DNA from: an uncultured Veillonella sp.
GTDB lineage: Bacteria; Bacillota; Negativicutes; Veillonellales; Veillonellaceae
Reading direction: 5' to 3'
Length of the DNA stretch: 15,685 nt
Assembly: GCA_900757715.1 (NCBI GenBank)
Contig: CAAEOZ010000074.1
Location: forward strand, 1-15,685
A model generated the notes under the pieces. It did not search any database and was not told the origin of the DNA. It was given only the letters and a program-made list of their open reading frames with translations. Below are positions 6,822 through 13,917 of this stretch, piece by piece. The position numbers were made by a program, and so were the translations under genes. The stretch's first letter is position 1, and each line of letters starts with the position of its first letter.

Positions 6822-8762
6822 TTAACGACCACCAAAACTTTTATTAGATGTACGAACTTTAGTCACATCTCTACTACGCCTTTTGGCAGTACGGCATTGA
6901 TTCCTAGGTTCGCAATCTCGTTTGCCATTACGGAATTTACTAGATTGGCTAATACGCTTAGAATTTCCACTAATTGGGCGCGGTGGAATTAAGCATTCCG
7001 CGCCAAAGCCAATTAAATCACGTCGATTGGCTTCTATGAGAGCCTCTTTAACAAGATCATAGTTTTCAATATTTTTAAACTGCATCAGAGCGCGTTGTTT
7101 TGCTTTATCTCGCCCCTTTTTAGCAACATATACAGGCTTTCCATCTAGTGGATTAATGCCCGTATAATACATGCAAGTAGAAAGACTACCCGGTGTAGGG
7201 ATAAAATCCTGTACTTGCTCAGGGTACATATGGTGGTCTCGTAAAAATTCCGCCAATTCAATAGCATCCTCTAACGCACAACCTGGATGAGAGCTCATAA
7301 AGTACGGAACTAAATATTGCTTCTTACCAAGCTTTTTATTCGCCTCTTCAAACCAAGACTTAAAGGTTAGAAATTCTTCCTTACCAGCTTTTCCCATCAT
7401 ATTGGTAACGCGTTTAGATACATGTTCTGGGGCTACCTTTAACTGACCACTTACGTGAAACTCACAAAGTTCCCGCACAAAGTCTTTATTGTTATCGGCC
7501 AATACATAGTCATAGCGCAAACCGGAACGAACAAATACCTTTTTTACACCTTTTAGCTTACGAAGTTTACGCAGTAAAGCAATATAATCATCGTGATTTG
7601 TATTCAAGTTTTCACAAGGCTCTGGAGCCGCACAGGTACGCCCTTTACAAGCACCATAAACAGCCTGTTTATCACAAGCCAGATGGCGGAAATTTGCCGT
7701 AGGACCCCCTACATCATGAATATACCCCTTAAAGTTGTCCATCTTGATCATCTTATGTGCTTCGTCAATCAAAGACTCATGACTACGATTTTGGATAATA
7801 CGACCTTGGTGATTCGTGATGGCACAGAAAGAACAACTGCCAAAACAGCCGCGTTGGCTTACAAGGCTAAACTGAACTTCGCTTAACGCTGGTACACCAC
7901 CCTTATCATCGTATTTAGGATGCCACTTTCGGGTATATGGCAGGTTATAGACACCATCCATTTCATCCTGCGTCAATGGTAAAGCAGGTGTGTTCTGAAT
8001 GAGATATCGATCACCATGTTTTTGGACTACAATACGACCATAGAACGGATCTTGTTCATCGTATTGAATGCGGAATGCATCGGCAAAGTCCATCTTATCC
8101 GCCTTAATAGCTTCATAGGATGGGCACTCTACATAGTCGATGGTTGGAATTTCCTTTGCCATGTAGCAAATACCGCGTATAGACGGCAAGGACTCTTTAA
8201 ATCGACCTTGATCTAAGGCATCGGCTAGTTCAACGATTTGAAGTTCTCCCATACCATAGACAAGTACATCTGCCTTGGAGTCTACTAAGATGGAACGACG
8301 TACCGTATCTGACCAATAATCATAATGACCAAAGCGGCGCAAAGACGCTTCTATACCACCGATAATAAGAGGTACATCATTGTAAGCCTCCTTCATGCGG
8401 TTAGCATATACCAAGGTAGCACGATCTGGACGATGACCTGATTCACCACCTGGAGAATAATCATCTTGACGACGAATTTTCTTTGCTGCCGTAAATTTAT
8501 TGAGCATTGAGTCTAGATTCCCTGCCGTAACAAGGGATGCTAGACGCGGTTTACCTAGTTTTTTGAAAGCCTCTACATCATTCCAATCTGGTTGATCTAT
8601 AATGCCTACACGATAGCCTTTGGATTCTAAGTATCTACCAATAACCGCAGGAGCAAAGGACGGATGGTCCACATAAGCATCCCCACTGATGAGAACGAAA
8701 TCTAATTCGGCCCAGCCACGTTCCTTCATATCCGAAGGTTCTGTTACTAAAAATCTATCCAT
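6822..8762 (-). CDS. YgiQ family radical SAM protein
   Basis: About 646 residues from the chosen start. Members of this family (UPF0313/YgiQ) are radical SAM enzymes of unknown reaction. Characteristic segments: SGDAYVDHPSFAPAVIGRYLE near the N-terminus, GYRVGIIDQPDW, LVTAGNLDSMLNKFTA, RPDRATLVYANRMKEAY, GGIEASLRRFGHYDYWSDTVRRS, and the radical SAM cluster motif RGCFGSCSFC (about 303-312). A cysteine-rich stretch follows (CDKQAVYGACKGRTCAAPEPC), then CALEDAIELAEFLRD and QDFIPTPGS. The C-terminal tail of about 40 residues is strongly basic. The ATG at 8762 (MDRFLVTE) fits known family N-termini; a TTG at 8798 lies 3 bp after the upstream stop but has no Shine-Dalgarno. AAAGG is somewhat far (about 14 nt) from the ATG, so the start is uncertain. 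Confidence 0.88.
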   Translation of the reverse strand: MDRFLVTEPSDMKERGWAELDFVLISGDAYVDHPSFAPAVIGRYLESKGYRVGIIDQPDWNDVEAFKKLGKPRLASLVTAGNLDSMLNKFTAAKKIRRQDDYSPGGESGHRPDRATLVYANRMKEAYNDVPLIIGGIEASLRRFGHYDYWSDTVRRSILVDSKADVLVYGMGELQIVELADALDQGRFKESLPSIRGICYMAKEIPTIDYVECPSYEAIKADKMDFADAFRIQYDEQDPFYGRIVVQKHGDRYLIQNTPALPLTQDEMDGVYNLPYTRKWHPKYDDKGGVPALSEVQFSLVSQRGCFGSCSFCAITNHQGRIIQNRSHESLIDEAHKMIKMDNFKGYIHDVGGPTANFRHLACDKQAVYGACKGRTCAAPEPCENLNTNHDDYIALLRKLRKLKGVKKVFVRSGLRYDYVLADNNKDFVRELCEFHVSGQLKVAPEHVSKRVTNMMGKAGKEEFLTFKSWFEEANKKLGKKQYLVPYFMSSHPGCALEDAIELAEFLRDHHMYPEQVQDFIPTPGSLSTCMYYTGINPLDGKPVYVAKKGRDKAKQRALMQFKNIENYDLVKEALIEANRRDLIGFGAECLIPPRPISGNSKRISQSSKFRNGKRDCEPRNQCRTAKRRSRDVTKVRTSNKSFGGR

Positions 8763-8801
8763 TGACTGTGTAAATGCCTTTCTATCCTTCCTAATCAATC
8801 A

Positions 8802-9254
8802 TTAGAAAAGGAATAACCATAGTAAAAATAATGCCATACAAAATAGAATAATCCCCAAAATAATGCGTTCTTGTACAATAGAGCGTTGACGTTTTCGTTG
8901 ACGCGTTTCTAAAGACATACGCTTTTTAGATGTTTGGTATTCAACGAACTCACTTTGTACCAAATTAGGAGTCGCTTGAGCCTTCCGTCTCGTAACAGAA
9001 CGCAAGGAAAAAGTATCTATGTCACCTACTTGTCCTTGATATACTTTTACCAAGCGATCCCCATCAAGATCTAAGTAGTTGCCATAGTTTCGAATAAAGC
9101 CCTTTACGTAGACTTGACCAGGAATGATATCATAGTTGCCATCTTCGATAGCTTCTAAATAGGTTGTTTTAATGTGTAGCACTTGCTCCACATCTTTAAA
9201 GGTTAGATTACGTCTTACCCGTTCACGTCGTAATTCCTCGCCTAATTCAGCCAT
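8802..9254 (-). CDS. Short RodZ-like helix-turn-helix membrane protein
   Basis: A 150-residue protein. Residues about 3-72 form the RodZ N-terminal HTH_25/Xre-like domain (GEELRRERVRRNLTFKDVE, then VYVKGFIRNYGNYLDLD). A basic juxtamembrane stretch (KKRMSLETRQRKRQRS, about 109-124) and one membrane helix (about 129-150) end the protein. Full RodZ proteins carry an extracytoplasmic C-terminal domain (DUF4115) after the helix; here the protein stops at the end of the helix. In rod-shaped bacteria RodZ links MreB to the membrane; Firmicute relatives such as YmfM sit near pgsA-cinA-recA, as here. With no mre gene in view, a morphogenetic role is inferred only. The ATG has AAAGGA 6 nt upstream. It is 48 bp after ftsK. 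Confidence 0.82.
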   Translation of the reverse strand: MAELGEELRRERVRRNLTFKDVEQVLHIKTTYLEAIEDGNYDIIPGQVYVKGFIRNYGNYLDLDGDRLVKVYQGQVGDIDTFSLRSVTRRKAQATPNLVQSEFVEYQTSKKRMSLETRQRKRQRSIVQERIILGIILFCMALFLLWLFLF

Positions 9255-9302
9255 TTTCGTTCCTTTCTTAATCTACGTAATATTCATATAGTAATTAGCT
9301 CA

Positions 9303-12047
9303 TTATTGCTCATCATTAGAATCGGAGAAATATCTAGCCTTAGCTTGTTCAGGGCTCATTAAAATTTCTCGAGCCTTACTGCCCATGCTAGGGCCAACGA
9401 TTTTAAGGTCTTCCATTGTATCTACAAGACGTGCCGCACGGGTATAACCTATACGGAAACGACGTTGCAACATCGATACGGAAGCTTGACCAGATTCCAT
9501 AACGAGATTAACAGCTCGCTCTAATAATTCATCGCGGTAAACATCATTAGCATCAGAAGATTCTTTTTCAGCTTCCTTTTCCACATCTTGAGTTACCGTA
9601 TTATCATATTCTGGTTCTCGTTGAGCTTTTACAAACTCTACAAGTTTTTCTACCTCATCATCAGAAATGAAGGCCCCTTGTACACGAATAGGTTTATTCG
9701 CTCCAATTGGAGCAAATAACATATCACCTTTCCCCAATAGTTTCTCTGCCCCTGCCATATCAAGAATAGTACGGGAATCAATTTGAGAACCTACAGCAAA
9801 GGAAATACGGCTCGGTACATTGGCCTTAATAGAACCAGTAATAACATTAACAGATGGCCGCTGTGTAGCAAGAACCATGTGAATACCTGCGGCACGAGCC
9901 ATTTGTGCTAAACGACTAATAGATTCTTCAATATCATCAGGAGCCGTCATCATAAGGTCAGCTAACTCGTCGATAATCAACACGATTAACGGCATAGCAG
10001 CCTTAGGATGCGCTTCATTATAGCTCTTGATATCGCGTTTACCAGATGTAGCAAACGCCTTATAGCGAGCCTCCATTTCACGAACGGCCCAGCGCAATAC
10101 AGCTGCCGCTTTTTTCATATCCGTTACAACTGGAGCCATCAAGTGAGGAATTCCATTGTAAATAGACAATTCAACCATCTTAGGGTCGATTAATAATAAC
10201 TTAACCTCTTCCGGTTTGCGACTAAAGAGAATACTAGAAATCAATGTATTTACACATACGGATTTACCAGAGCCAGTCGTACCAGCTACGAGCAAGTGAG
10301 GCATCTTAGCAAGATCCGTAATAACAGGTTTACCTGCAATATCCTTACCAAGACCGACAGGAATACCACCACGAGCATCTTTAAAGTCACTACAATCAAG
10401 TACATCACGTAAATGAACGGCTTCTGTCGTTTTATTAGGCACCTCAATACCGATGGCAGATTTACCTGGAATCGGAGCCTCCATACGGATATGTTGCGCT
10501 GCTAAGTTGAGGGCAATATCATCTGTTAAGTTAACGATACGACTTACTTTCACGCCTGGTGCAGGTTCAATTTCATAACGCGTAACAGTTGGACCTTGTG
10601 TAGCATTAACAACCTTGGCAGTAATACCAAAGTCACTCAACACATGTTCAAGCATCATCGCATTTTGCGCTACTTCTTCACCATTGTTTTGACTCCCCTT
10701 CCCTTTCGCCAAAATATCTAGGCTTGGGAAGTGGTACGGTCTATCATAGGAACGATGAATTTGACCATCTTTAGATACAGCTACTTGTGCCGTATCTTCT
10801 GTAGTACTAATAATGGACGGTACTTGTAAACCCACGCCGGACATACCGGTCCCAGCACTTACGGAACTTGCAGCCGCACCCGTTCCTGGCACAACAGAAG
10901 CGATAGCACCATGATTAGTTTCCAATGGACCCATCGTTGTATTTTGATAGGAGAATTCTGGTTCTTCGTCATCAGAGCTTGCTGCAGTTCCAAACTCATC
11001 TGAATACTCTTCATCTGGGGTATATGCATAGTCCTCATCAGGAACATATACATAATCATCACTCGTAGATCTATGCGTATCAGAGAATTGTTCAAAGTCA
11101 TCAGCTTCATAAGACTTCGCATCACCAGATGCTTCAGAAATATTGGTCAATTGCTCAGCCGCACGATTACGTGCTTCTATCTCAGCCAATTCCTTCCAAG
11201 ATGTAGGAGGTTTTGGCGACTCCACAGTAGTAACTGTATCTTCAAGAGTATCAACATCTACAGTCGTGCTAGAGTCAAAGAGATCTCTTCCAGTAGCAAT
11301 GCCTTGTTTTTCCAATGTATCTAATGCTTGATCTGCTGCGTCAGCAAAGCGTGTGTCTTTTTCCCTGTTATAAGCTTTACGCTGTTCTGCCGCTTCTTTA
11401 CGCTGTTCATTCCAGTCATCAAAAACTTCTTTTACAACAGCGACCTTCTCAGCAGCTACCTCTTTAGCTACATCTAGACCAACTTGCGTTTTGTCCGCAG
11501 CCTTTTGTAATCCACTGCGCAAAGACAAACGTGTCACAAGAAGACCAAAAGCTATGAGTAAGAATACATCAAGAATAATAGCCCCTAGGTTGCCTAATAG
11601 TGTACGAAGGAATGTAGCAATCGCGCCGCCTACGATACCACCTTGATTAGCTAGTTGTGTAGTAATGAGTTCCTGCCCCTCAGGAACGCGCCACAAAGGA
11701 ACAAGAGCTAACAAAAATAGGAAAAACAAGGTCATTACAACGCCTCGTTTTGTAATGGAAATAAATGTATCCTTATATAATAATCTCCAACCTAACCAGA
11801 AAACGCATAAACAAGGAATGATACCGCCTAGCCCAAAGCCATAACGGAATACACCTGTTAAAATCTGCCCTACAAGGCCGAGTTCAAAGCCGAAAAAGCC
11901 GAGCAAGGAAATCACAGCAAAGGCAATGACAATAAGGCCTTTCACTTCGCTACGCAAAGAAAAGCTTTGAGACTTTGATTGCTGTTTTGTACTTATTCGC
12001 TTACGGCGTGTGTTGCGTCTTTTGGTGGAAGTATTTTCTTCTGCCAT
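9303..12047 (-). CDS. ftsK: DNA translocase FtsK/SpoIIIE
   Basis: A 914-residue hexameric DNA pump that acts at the division septum to clear chromosome DNA. Numbering is from the chosen ATG. The lysine/arginine-rich N-terminus is followed by four or five membrane segments (about 37-60, 72-90, 103-120 and 138-172), a long acidic linker (about 180-440), the alpha domain (LSDFGITAKVVNATQGPTVTRYE), the RecA-like beta motor with Walker A GTTGSGKS (about 586-593) and Walker B LIVLIIDELADL (about 685-697), and a C-terminal gamma winged helix (LLERAVNLVMESGQASVSML to the end) that in relatives reads KOPS/SRS orientation sites. An in-frame TTG at 12059 adds MYRF but overlaps the GGGG motif; ATG at 12047 is preferred. 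A dedicated promoter precedes it. Confidence 0.97.
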   Translation of the reverse strand: MAEENTSTKRRNTRRKRISTKQQSKSQSFSLRSEVKGLIVIAFAVISLLGFFGFELGLVGQILTGVFRYGFGLGGIIPCLCVFWLGWRLLYKDTFISITKRGVVMTLFFLFLLALVPLWRVPEGQELITTQLANQGGIVGGAIATFLRTLLGNLGAIILDVFLLIAFGLLVTRLSLRSGLQKAADKTQVGLDVAKEVAAEKVAVVKEVFDDWNEQRKEAAEQRKAYNREKDTRFADAADQALDTLEKQGIATGRDLFDSSTTVDVDTLEDTVTTVESPKPPTSWKELAEIEARNRAAEQLTNISEASGDAKSYEADDFEQFSDTHRSTSDDYVYVPDEDYAYTPDEEYSDEFGTAASSDDEEPEFSYQNTTMGPLETNHGAIASVVPGTGAAASSVSAGTGMSGVGLQVPSIISTTEDTAQVAVSKDGQIHRSYDRPYHFPSLDILAKGKGSQNNGEEVAQNAMMLEHVLSDFGITAKVVNATQGPTVTRYEIEPAPGVKVSRIVNLTDDIALNLAAQHIRMEAPIPGKSAIGIEVPNKTTEAVHLRDVLDCSDFKDARGGIPVGLGKDIAGKPVITDLAKMPHLLVAGTTGSGKSVCVNTLISSILFSRKPEEVKLLLIDPKMVELSIYNGIPHLMAPVVTDMKKAAAVLRWAVREMEARYKAFATSGKRDIKSYNEAHPKAAMPLIVLIIDELADLMMTAPDDIEESISRLAQMARAAGIHMVLATQRPSVNVITGSIKANVPSRISFAVGSQIDSRTILDMAGAEKLLGKGDMLFAPIGANKPIRVQGAFISDDEVEKLVEFVKAQREPEYDNTVTQDVEKEAEKESSDANDVYRDELLERAVNLVMESGQASVSMLQRRFRIGYTRAARLVDTMEDLKIVGPSMGSKAREILMSPEQAKARYFSDSNDEQ

Positions 12048-12085
12048 AAATCTATACAAACCCCTTACTTATATAACATTACAGT

Positions 12086-12136
12086 AAATTAACTTATCAT
12101 TATATTATAGCATATATCATAATATTAAGTTAATTT
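12086..12136. repeat. Inverted repeat bracketing the ftsK promoter
   Basis: Plus-strand AAATTAACTT at 12086-12095 is an exact inverted copy of AAGTTAATTT at 12127-12136. The arm centres are 41 bp apart, about four helical turns. One arm overlaps the -35 and the rarA stop; the other lies just downstream of the predicted transcription start. Confidence 0.55.
12104..12133 (-). promoter_or_regulatory. Extended -10 promoter of ftsK
   Basis: Minus strand TGCTATAAT: TATAAT at 12109-12104 preceded by TGC (12112-12110), a perfect extended -10. A partial -35, TTAACT (12133-12128, 4 of 6), lies 18 bp upstream. The start is predicted near 12097, giving a leader of about 50 nt. Confidence 0.75.
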
Positions 12137-13431
12137 TTACGACGTTTCTCCCAGTCGTGAAGTAACTGTTCCTCAGTCCCTCTCTTTATGCCCTTATAGT
12201 AGGTAGCATCGACTAGAGGCGTTGGTAAATACTGCTGTTTTACATACCCATTAGGATAGTTATGAGCATACTTATAAGCTTTCCCATGACCTAATTTACT
12301 AGCTCCGCTATAGTGACTATCTTTCAAATGATCAGGTACTTGTCCACAATCCTTATGTCGCACATCAGATATAGCAGCATCAATAGCTACATAAGCAGAA
12401 TTACTTTTAGGTGCGAGAGCAACATAACACGCAGCTTCGGATAATATAATGCGTGCCTCAGGAAAGCCTACCATATGAGCCGCTTGAGCTGCTGCATTTG
12501 CGAGTATGAGAGCTTGTGGATCCGCAAGACCTACATCCTCTGCTGCACAAATAACAATACGACGAGCAATGAAGTTAGGATCCTCTCCGGCTTCAATCAT
12601 ACGCGCTAAATAATGTACTGTTGCTTGTACATCGGAGCCACGCATACTTTTAATAAAAGCTGAAATTGTATCGTAATGACTATCACCTTTTTTATCGTAT
12701 GTATATATGCGACGACCTACGACCTTTTCGAGAACCTCAATAGTAATCGTCCCCTCATCGGGAACCATAGCTGCGGCTTGTTCAAGAATATTAAGGGCCA
12801 TACGTCCATCACCATTGACGAAAATCCCCACATCTTCCAAAACTTCATCGGTTACCTGCAGATGACGCTTGCCAAGGCCTACCTCTTCATCAGTAATGGC
12901 GCGACGTAAAATTTGACCAATAGCCTTTGGAGTAAGTGCTTCTAATGTAATAAGACGCAAACGAGACAAAAGTGGTCTATTAACTTCAAAGAACGGATTC
13001 TCTGTAGTAGCACCAATAAGGATGATAGTTCCATCCTCTACACAGGGTAACAACACATCTTGTTGGCTTTTATTAAAGCGATGAATTTCATCGAGGAATA
13101 GAATTGTTCGTTGCTGTAAAGAACGAACCCGTTTACGAGCGTCTTCAATGATGGTTCTCAACTCACCAATACCAGCGTTAGTAGCATTCAAGTTTACAAA
13201 ATGACTATTGCTCACCTTAGCTATGATTCCGGCTAACGTCGTCTTACCTGTTCCACAAGGCCCATAAAAAAGCATAGATGGTATTGTATCCTTCTCTACC
13301 ATAGCACGCAAGAAAGTCCCTTTTCCTATGGCCTTCTCTTGACCATATAAATGATCCAGTTTAGTAGGACGCATTCGTACAGGAAGTGGCTCGTATGTAT
13401 TTGTAGGTGTCATATCAAATAAACTATCCAT
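12130..13431 (-). CDS. rarA: Replication-associated recombination protein RarA (MgsA-type AAA+ ATPase)
   Basis: A 433-residue AAA+ protein related to clamp-loader subunits, acting at stalled or gapped replication forks. Visible: P-loop GPCGTGKTT (57-65), Walker B LFLDEIHRF (111-119), sensor 1 ATTEN (141-145), an arginine-finger region NRPLLSRLRL (151-160), the lid with NGDGRMALNILEQA, and the C-terminal MgsA domain (DPNFIARRIVICAAEDVGLADPQAL, then YKYAHNYPNGYVKQQYLP). Length and domain order are normal. The P-loop has cysteine (C59) where RarA proteins normally have proline. GAGGTGAT 7 nt before the ATG supports the start. It sits downstream of 6S RNA and aspS, as rarA (yrvN) does in B. subtilis. 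Confidence 0.96.
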   Translation of the reverse strand: MDSLFDMTPTNTYEPLPVRMRPTKLDHLYGQEKAIGKGTFLRAMVEKDTIPSMLFYGPCGTGKTTLAGIIAKVSNSHFVNLNATNAGIGELRTIIEDARKRVRSLQQRTILFLDEIHRFNKSQQDVLLPCVEDGTIILIGATTENPFFEVNRPLLSRLRLITLEALTPKAIGQILRRAITDEEVGLGKRHLQVTDEVLEDVGIFVNGDGRMALNILEQAAAMVPDEGTITIEVLEKVVGRRIYTYDKKGDSHYDTISAFIKSMRGSDVQATVHYLARMIEAGEDPNFIARRIVICAAEDVGLADPQALILANAAAQAAHMVGFPEARIILSEAACYVALAPKSNSAYVAIDAAISDVRHKDCGQVPDHLKDSHYSGASKLGHGKAYKYAHNYPNGYVKQQYLPTPLVDATYYKGIKRGTEEQLLHDWEKRRKN

Positions 13432-13467
13432 TCTATCACCTCAATTCGCACCCAGTTTAACAATCGT

Positions 13468-13495
13468 ATTTTAATATCTATAACTATTCAATCAA
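13468..13495 (-). promoter_or_regulatory. Candidate rarA promoter
   Basis: -35 TTGATT (13495-13490, 4 of 6), a 16-bp spacer and -10 TAAAAT (13473-13468, 5 of 6). Shifting the -35 by one base gives 17 bp. The predicted start near 13461 leaves a leader of about 30 nt. The region is AT-rich, so a chance match is possible. Confidence 0.55.
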
Positions 13496-13502
13496 AAAAC
13501 AA

Positions 13503-13520
13503 TGTCTTACTCGTCATAAA
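13503..13520 (-). repeat. Two 9-bp units matching the array at 13561-13596, in the opposite orientation
   Basis: On the minus strand the units at 13520-13512 (TTTATGACG) and 13511-13503 (AGTAAGACA) match the TTTANGACW consensus of the plus-strand array at 8 and 7 of 9 positions. They lie just upstream of the rarA promoter -35. Confidence 0.4.
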
Positions 13521-13527
13521 AGCCCAA

Positions 13528-13535
13528 TGACGTCA
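13528..13535. other. Palindrome TGACGTCA upstream of rarA
   Basis: A perfect 8-bp palindrome made of TGAC/GTCA halves, the same core found in the flanking 9-bp units. It lies between the two repeat clusters. Function unknown. Confidence 0.3.
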
Positions 13536-13560
13536 GTAACTTGGTATCACTAATAATATT

Positions 13561-13596
13561 TATAAGACATTTATGACATTTAGGACTTTTAAGACT
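13561..13596 (+). repeat. Tandem array of four imperfect 9-bp repeats
   Basis: Four head-to-tail 9-bp units without spacers at 13561-13569, 13570-13578, 13579-13587 and 13588-13596, consensus TTTANGACW. Units two to four share TTTA and GAC exactly; the first reads TATAAGACA. It lies between the 6S terminator and the rarA promoter, a place with no coding function. Confidence 0.6.
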
Positions 13597-13664
13597 ATAA
13601 AAAATTTTAGTTCTTACAAAAGATATATTTATAGTATATGATATTTCAGTCTATTTTTACACGC

Positions 13665-13680
13665 AAAAAAGCCCCACCAT
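13665..13680 (-). terminator. Intrinsic terminator at the 6S RNA 3' end
   Basis: On the minus strand the 3' arm of the closing stem, CATGGTGGGG (13681-13672), runs through one C into six T (13670-13665). The RNA's own closing helix may serve as the terminator stem. The T-run orientation supports transcription on the minus strand. Confidence 0.7.
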
Positions 13681-13842
13681 GCCGTAATGTACCGCGTTTT
13701 GATCCTGCAAGGGCAGGTGGGTGTCCTCCTCATCCTGCAATTGTCCCGTAAGGGCGTAACGTTCAGACGAGAGTCAGACTCCCAAAGTAAATGTGTTGGC
13801 TCAAAACTGCGATATCACACGCACATGGCAGGGATATCTTAT
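13665..13842 (-). ncRNA. ssrS: 6S RNA
   Basis: 6S RNA mimics an open promoter and sequesters the housekeeping RNA polymerase holoenzyme in stationary phase. Support: a roughly 178-nt unit with its own promoter and T6 terminator; a closing stem formed by CCCTGCCATG near the 5' end and CATGGTGGGG at the 3' end (10 bp with two G-U pairs); an inner helix CGCaGTTTTGA (13811-13801) with TCAAAACGCG (13702-13693); and AGTTTTGAGCCAAC about 48 nt from the predicted start, which resembles the product-RNA template region of B. subtilis 6S-1 as I recall it (pRNA beginning GUUCGGUCAAAAC). The place between aspS and rarA is where bsrA lies in B. subtilis. Exact ends are estimates. SRP RNA, tmRNA and RNase P lack their hallmarks here. 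Confidence 0.88.
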
Positions 13843-13848
13843 ACTTAA

Positions 13849-13877
13849 ATAGTATCAGAAAGATTAGCAATTAACAA
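13849..13877 (-). promoter_or_regulatory. Candidate 6S RNA promoter
   Basis: -35 TTGTTA (13877-13872, 4 of 6), a 17-bp spacer and -10 TACTAT (13854-13849, 4 of 6). The predicted start near 13842 places the closing stem about 10 nt from the 5' end. It lies in the 75-bp gap after aspS. Confidence 0.55.
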
Positions 13878-13917
13878 GTCTTGACATTTCGATTTCAATC
13901 AATTCTTGCCTATGTTT

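Noticed and set aside
13665..13842. SRP RNA, tmRNA or RNase P RNA for the structured spacer
   Set aside because: No GGAAG-type SRP tetraloop region, no tRNA-like ends and no GAGGAAAGUCC core of RNase P were seen.
13640..13860. 6S RNA read on the plus strand
   Set aside because: Some similarity to E. coli 6S (AAAACTGCGA) appears on the plus strand because it is the complement holding the pRNA-like sequence. The T6 terminator, 5' promoter geometry and template-region match all favour the minus strand.
13881..13916. Perfect TTGACA on the plus strand between aspS and 6S RNA
   Set aside because: The nearest TATGTT is 24 bp away and no other -10 is suitably spaced. It would transcribe antisense to aspS without a known target.
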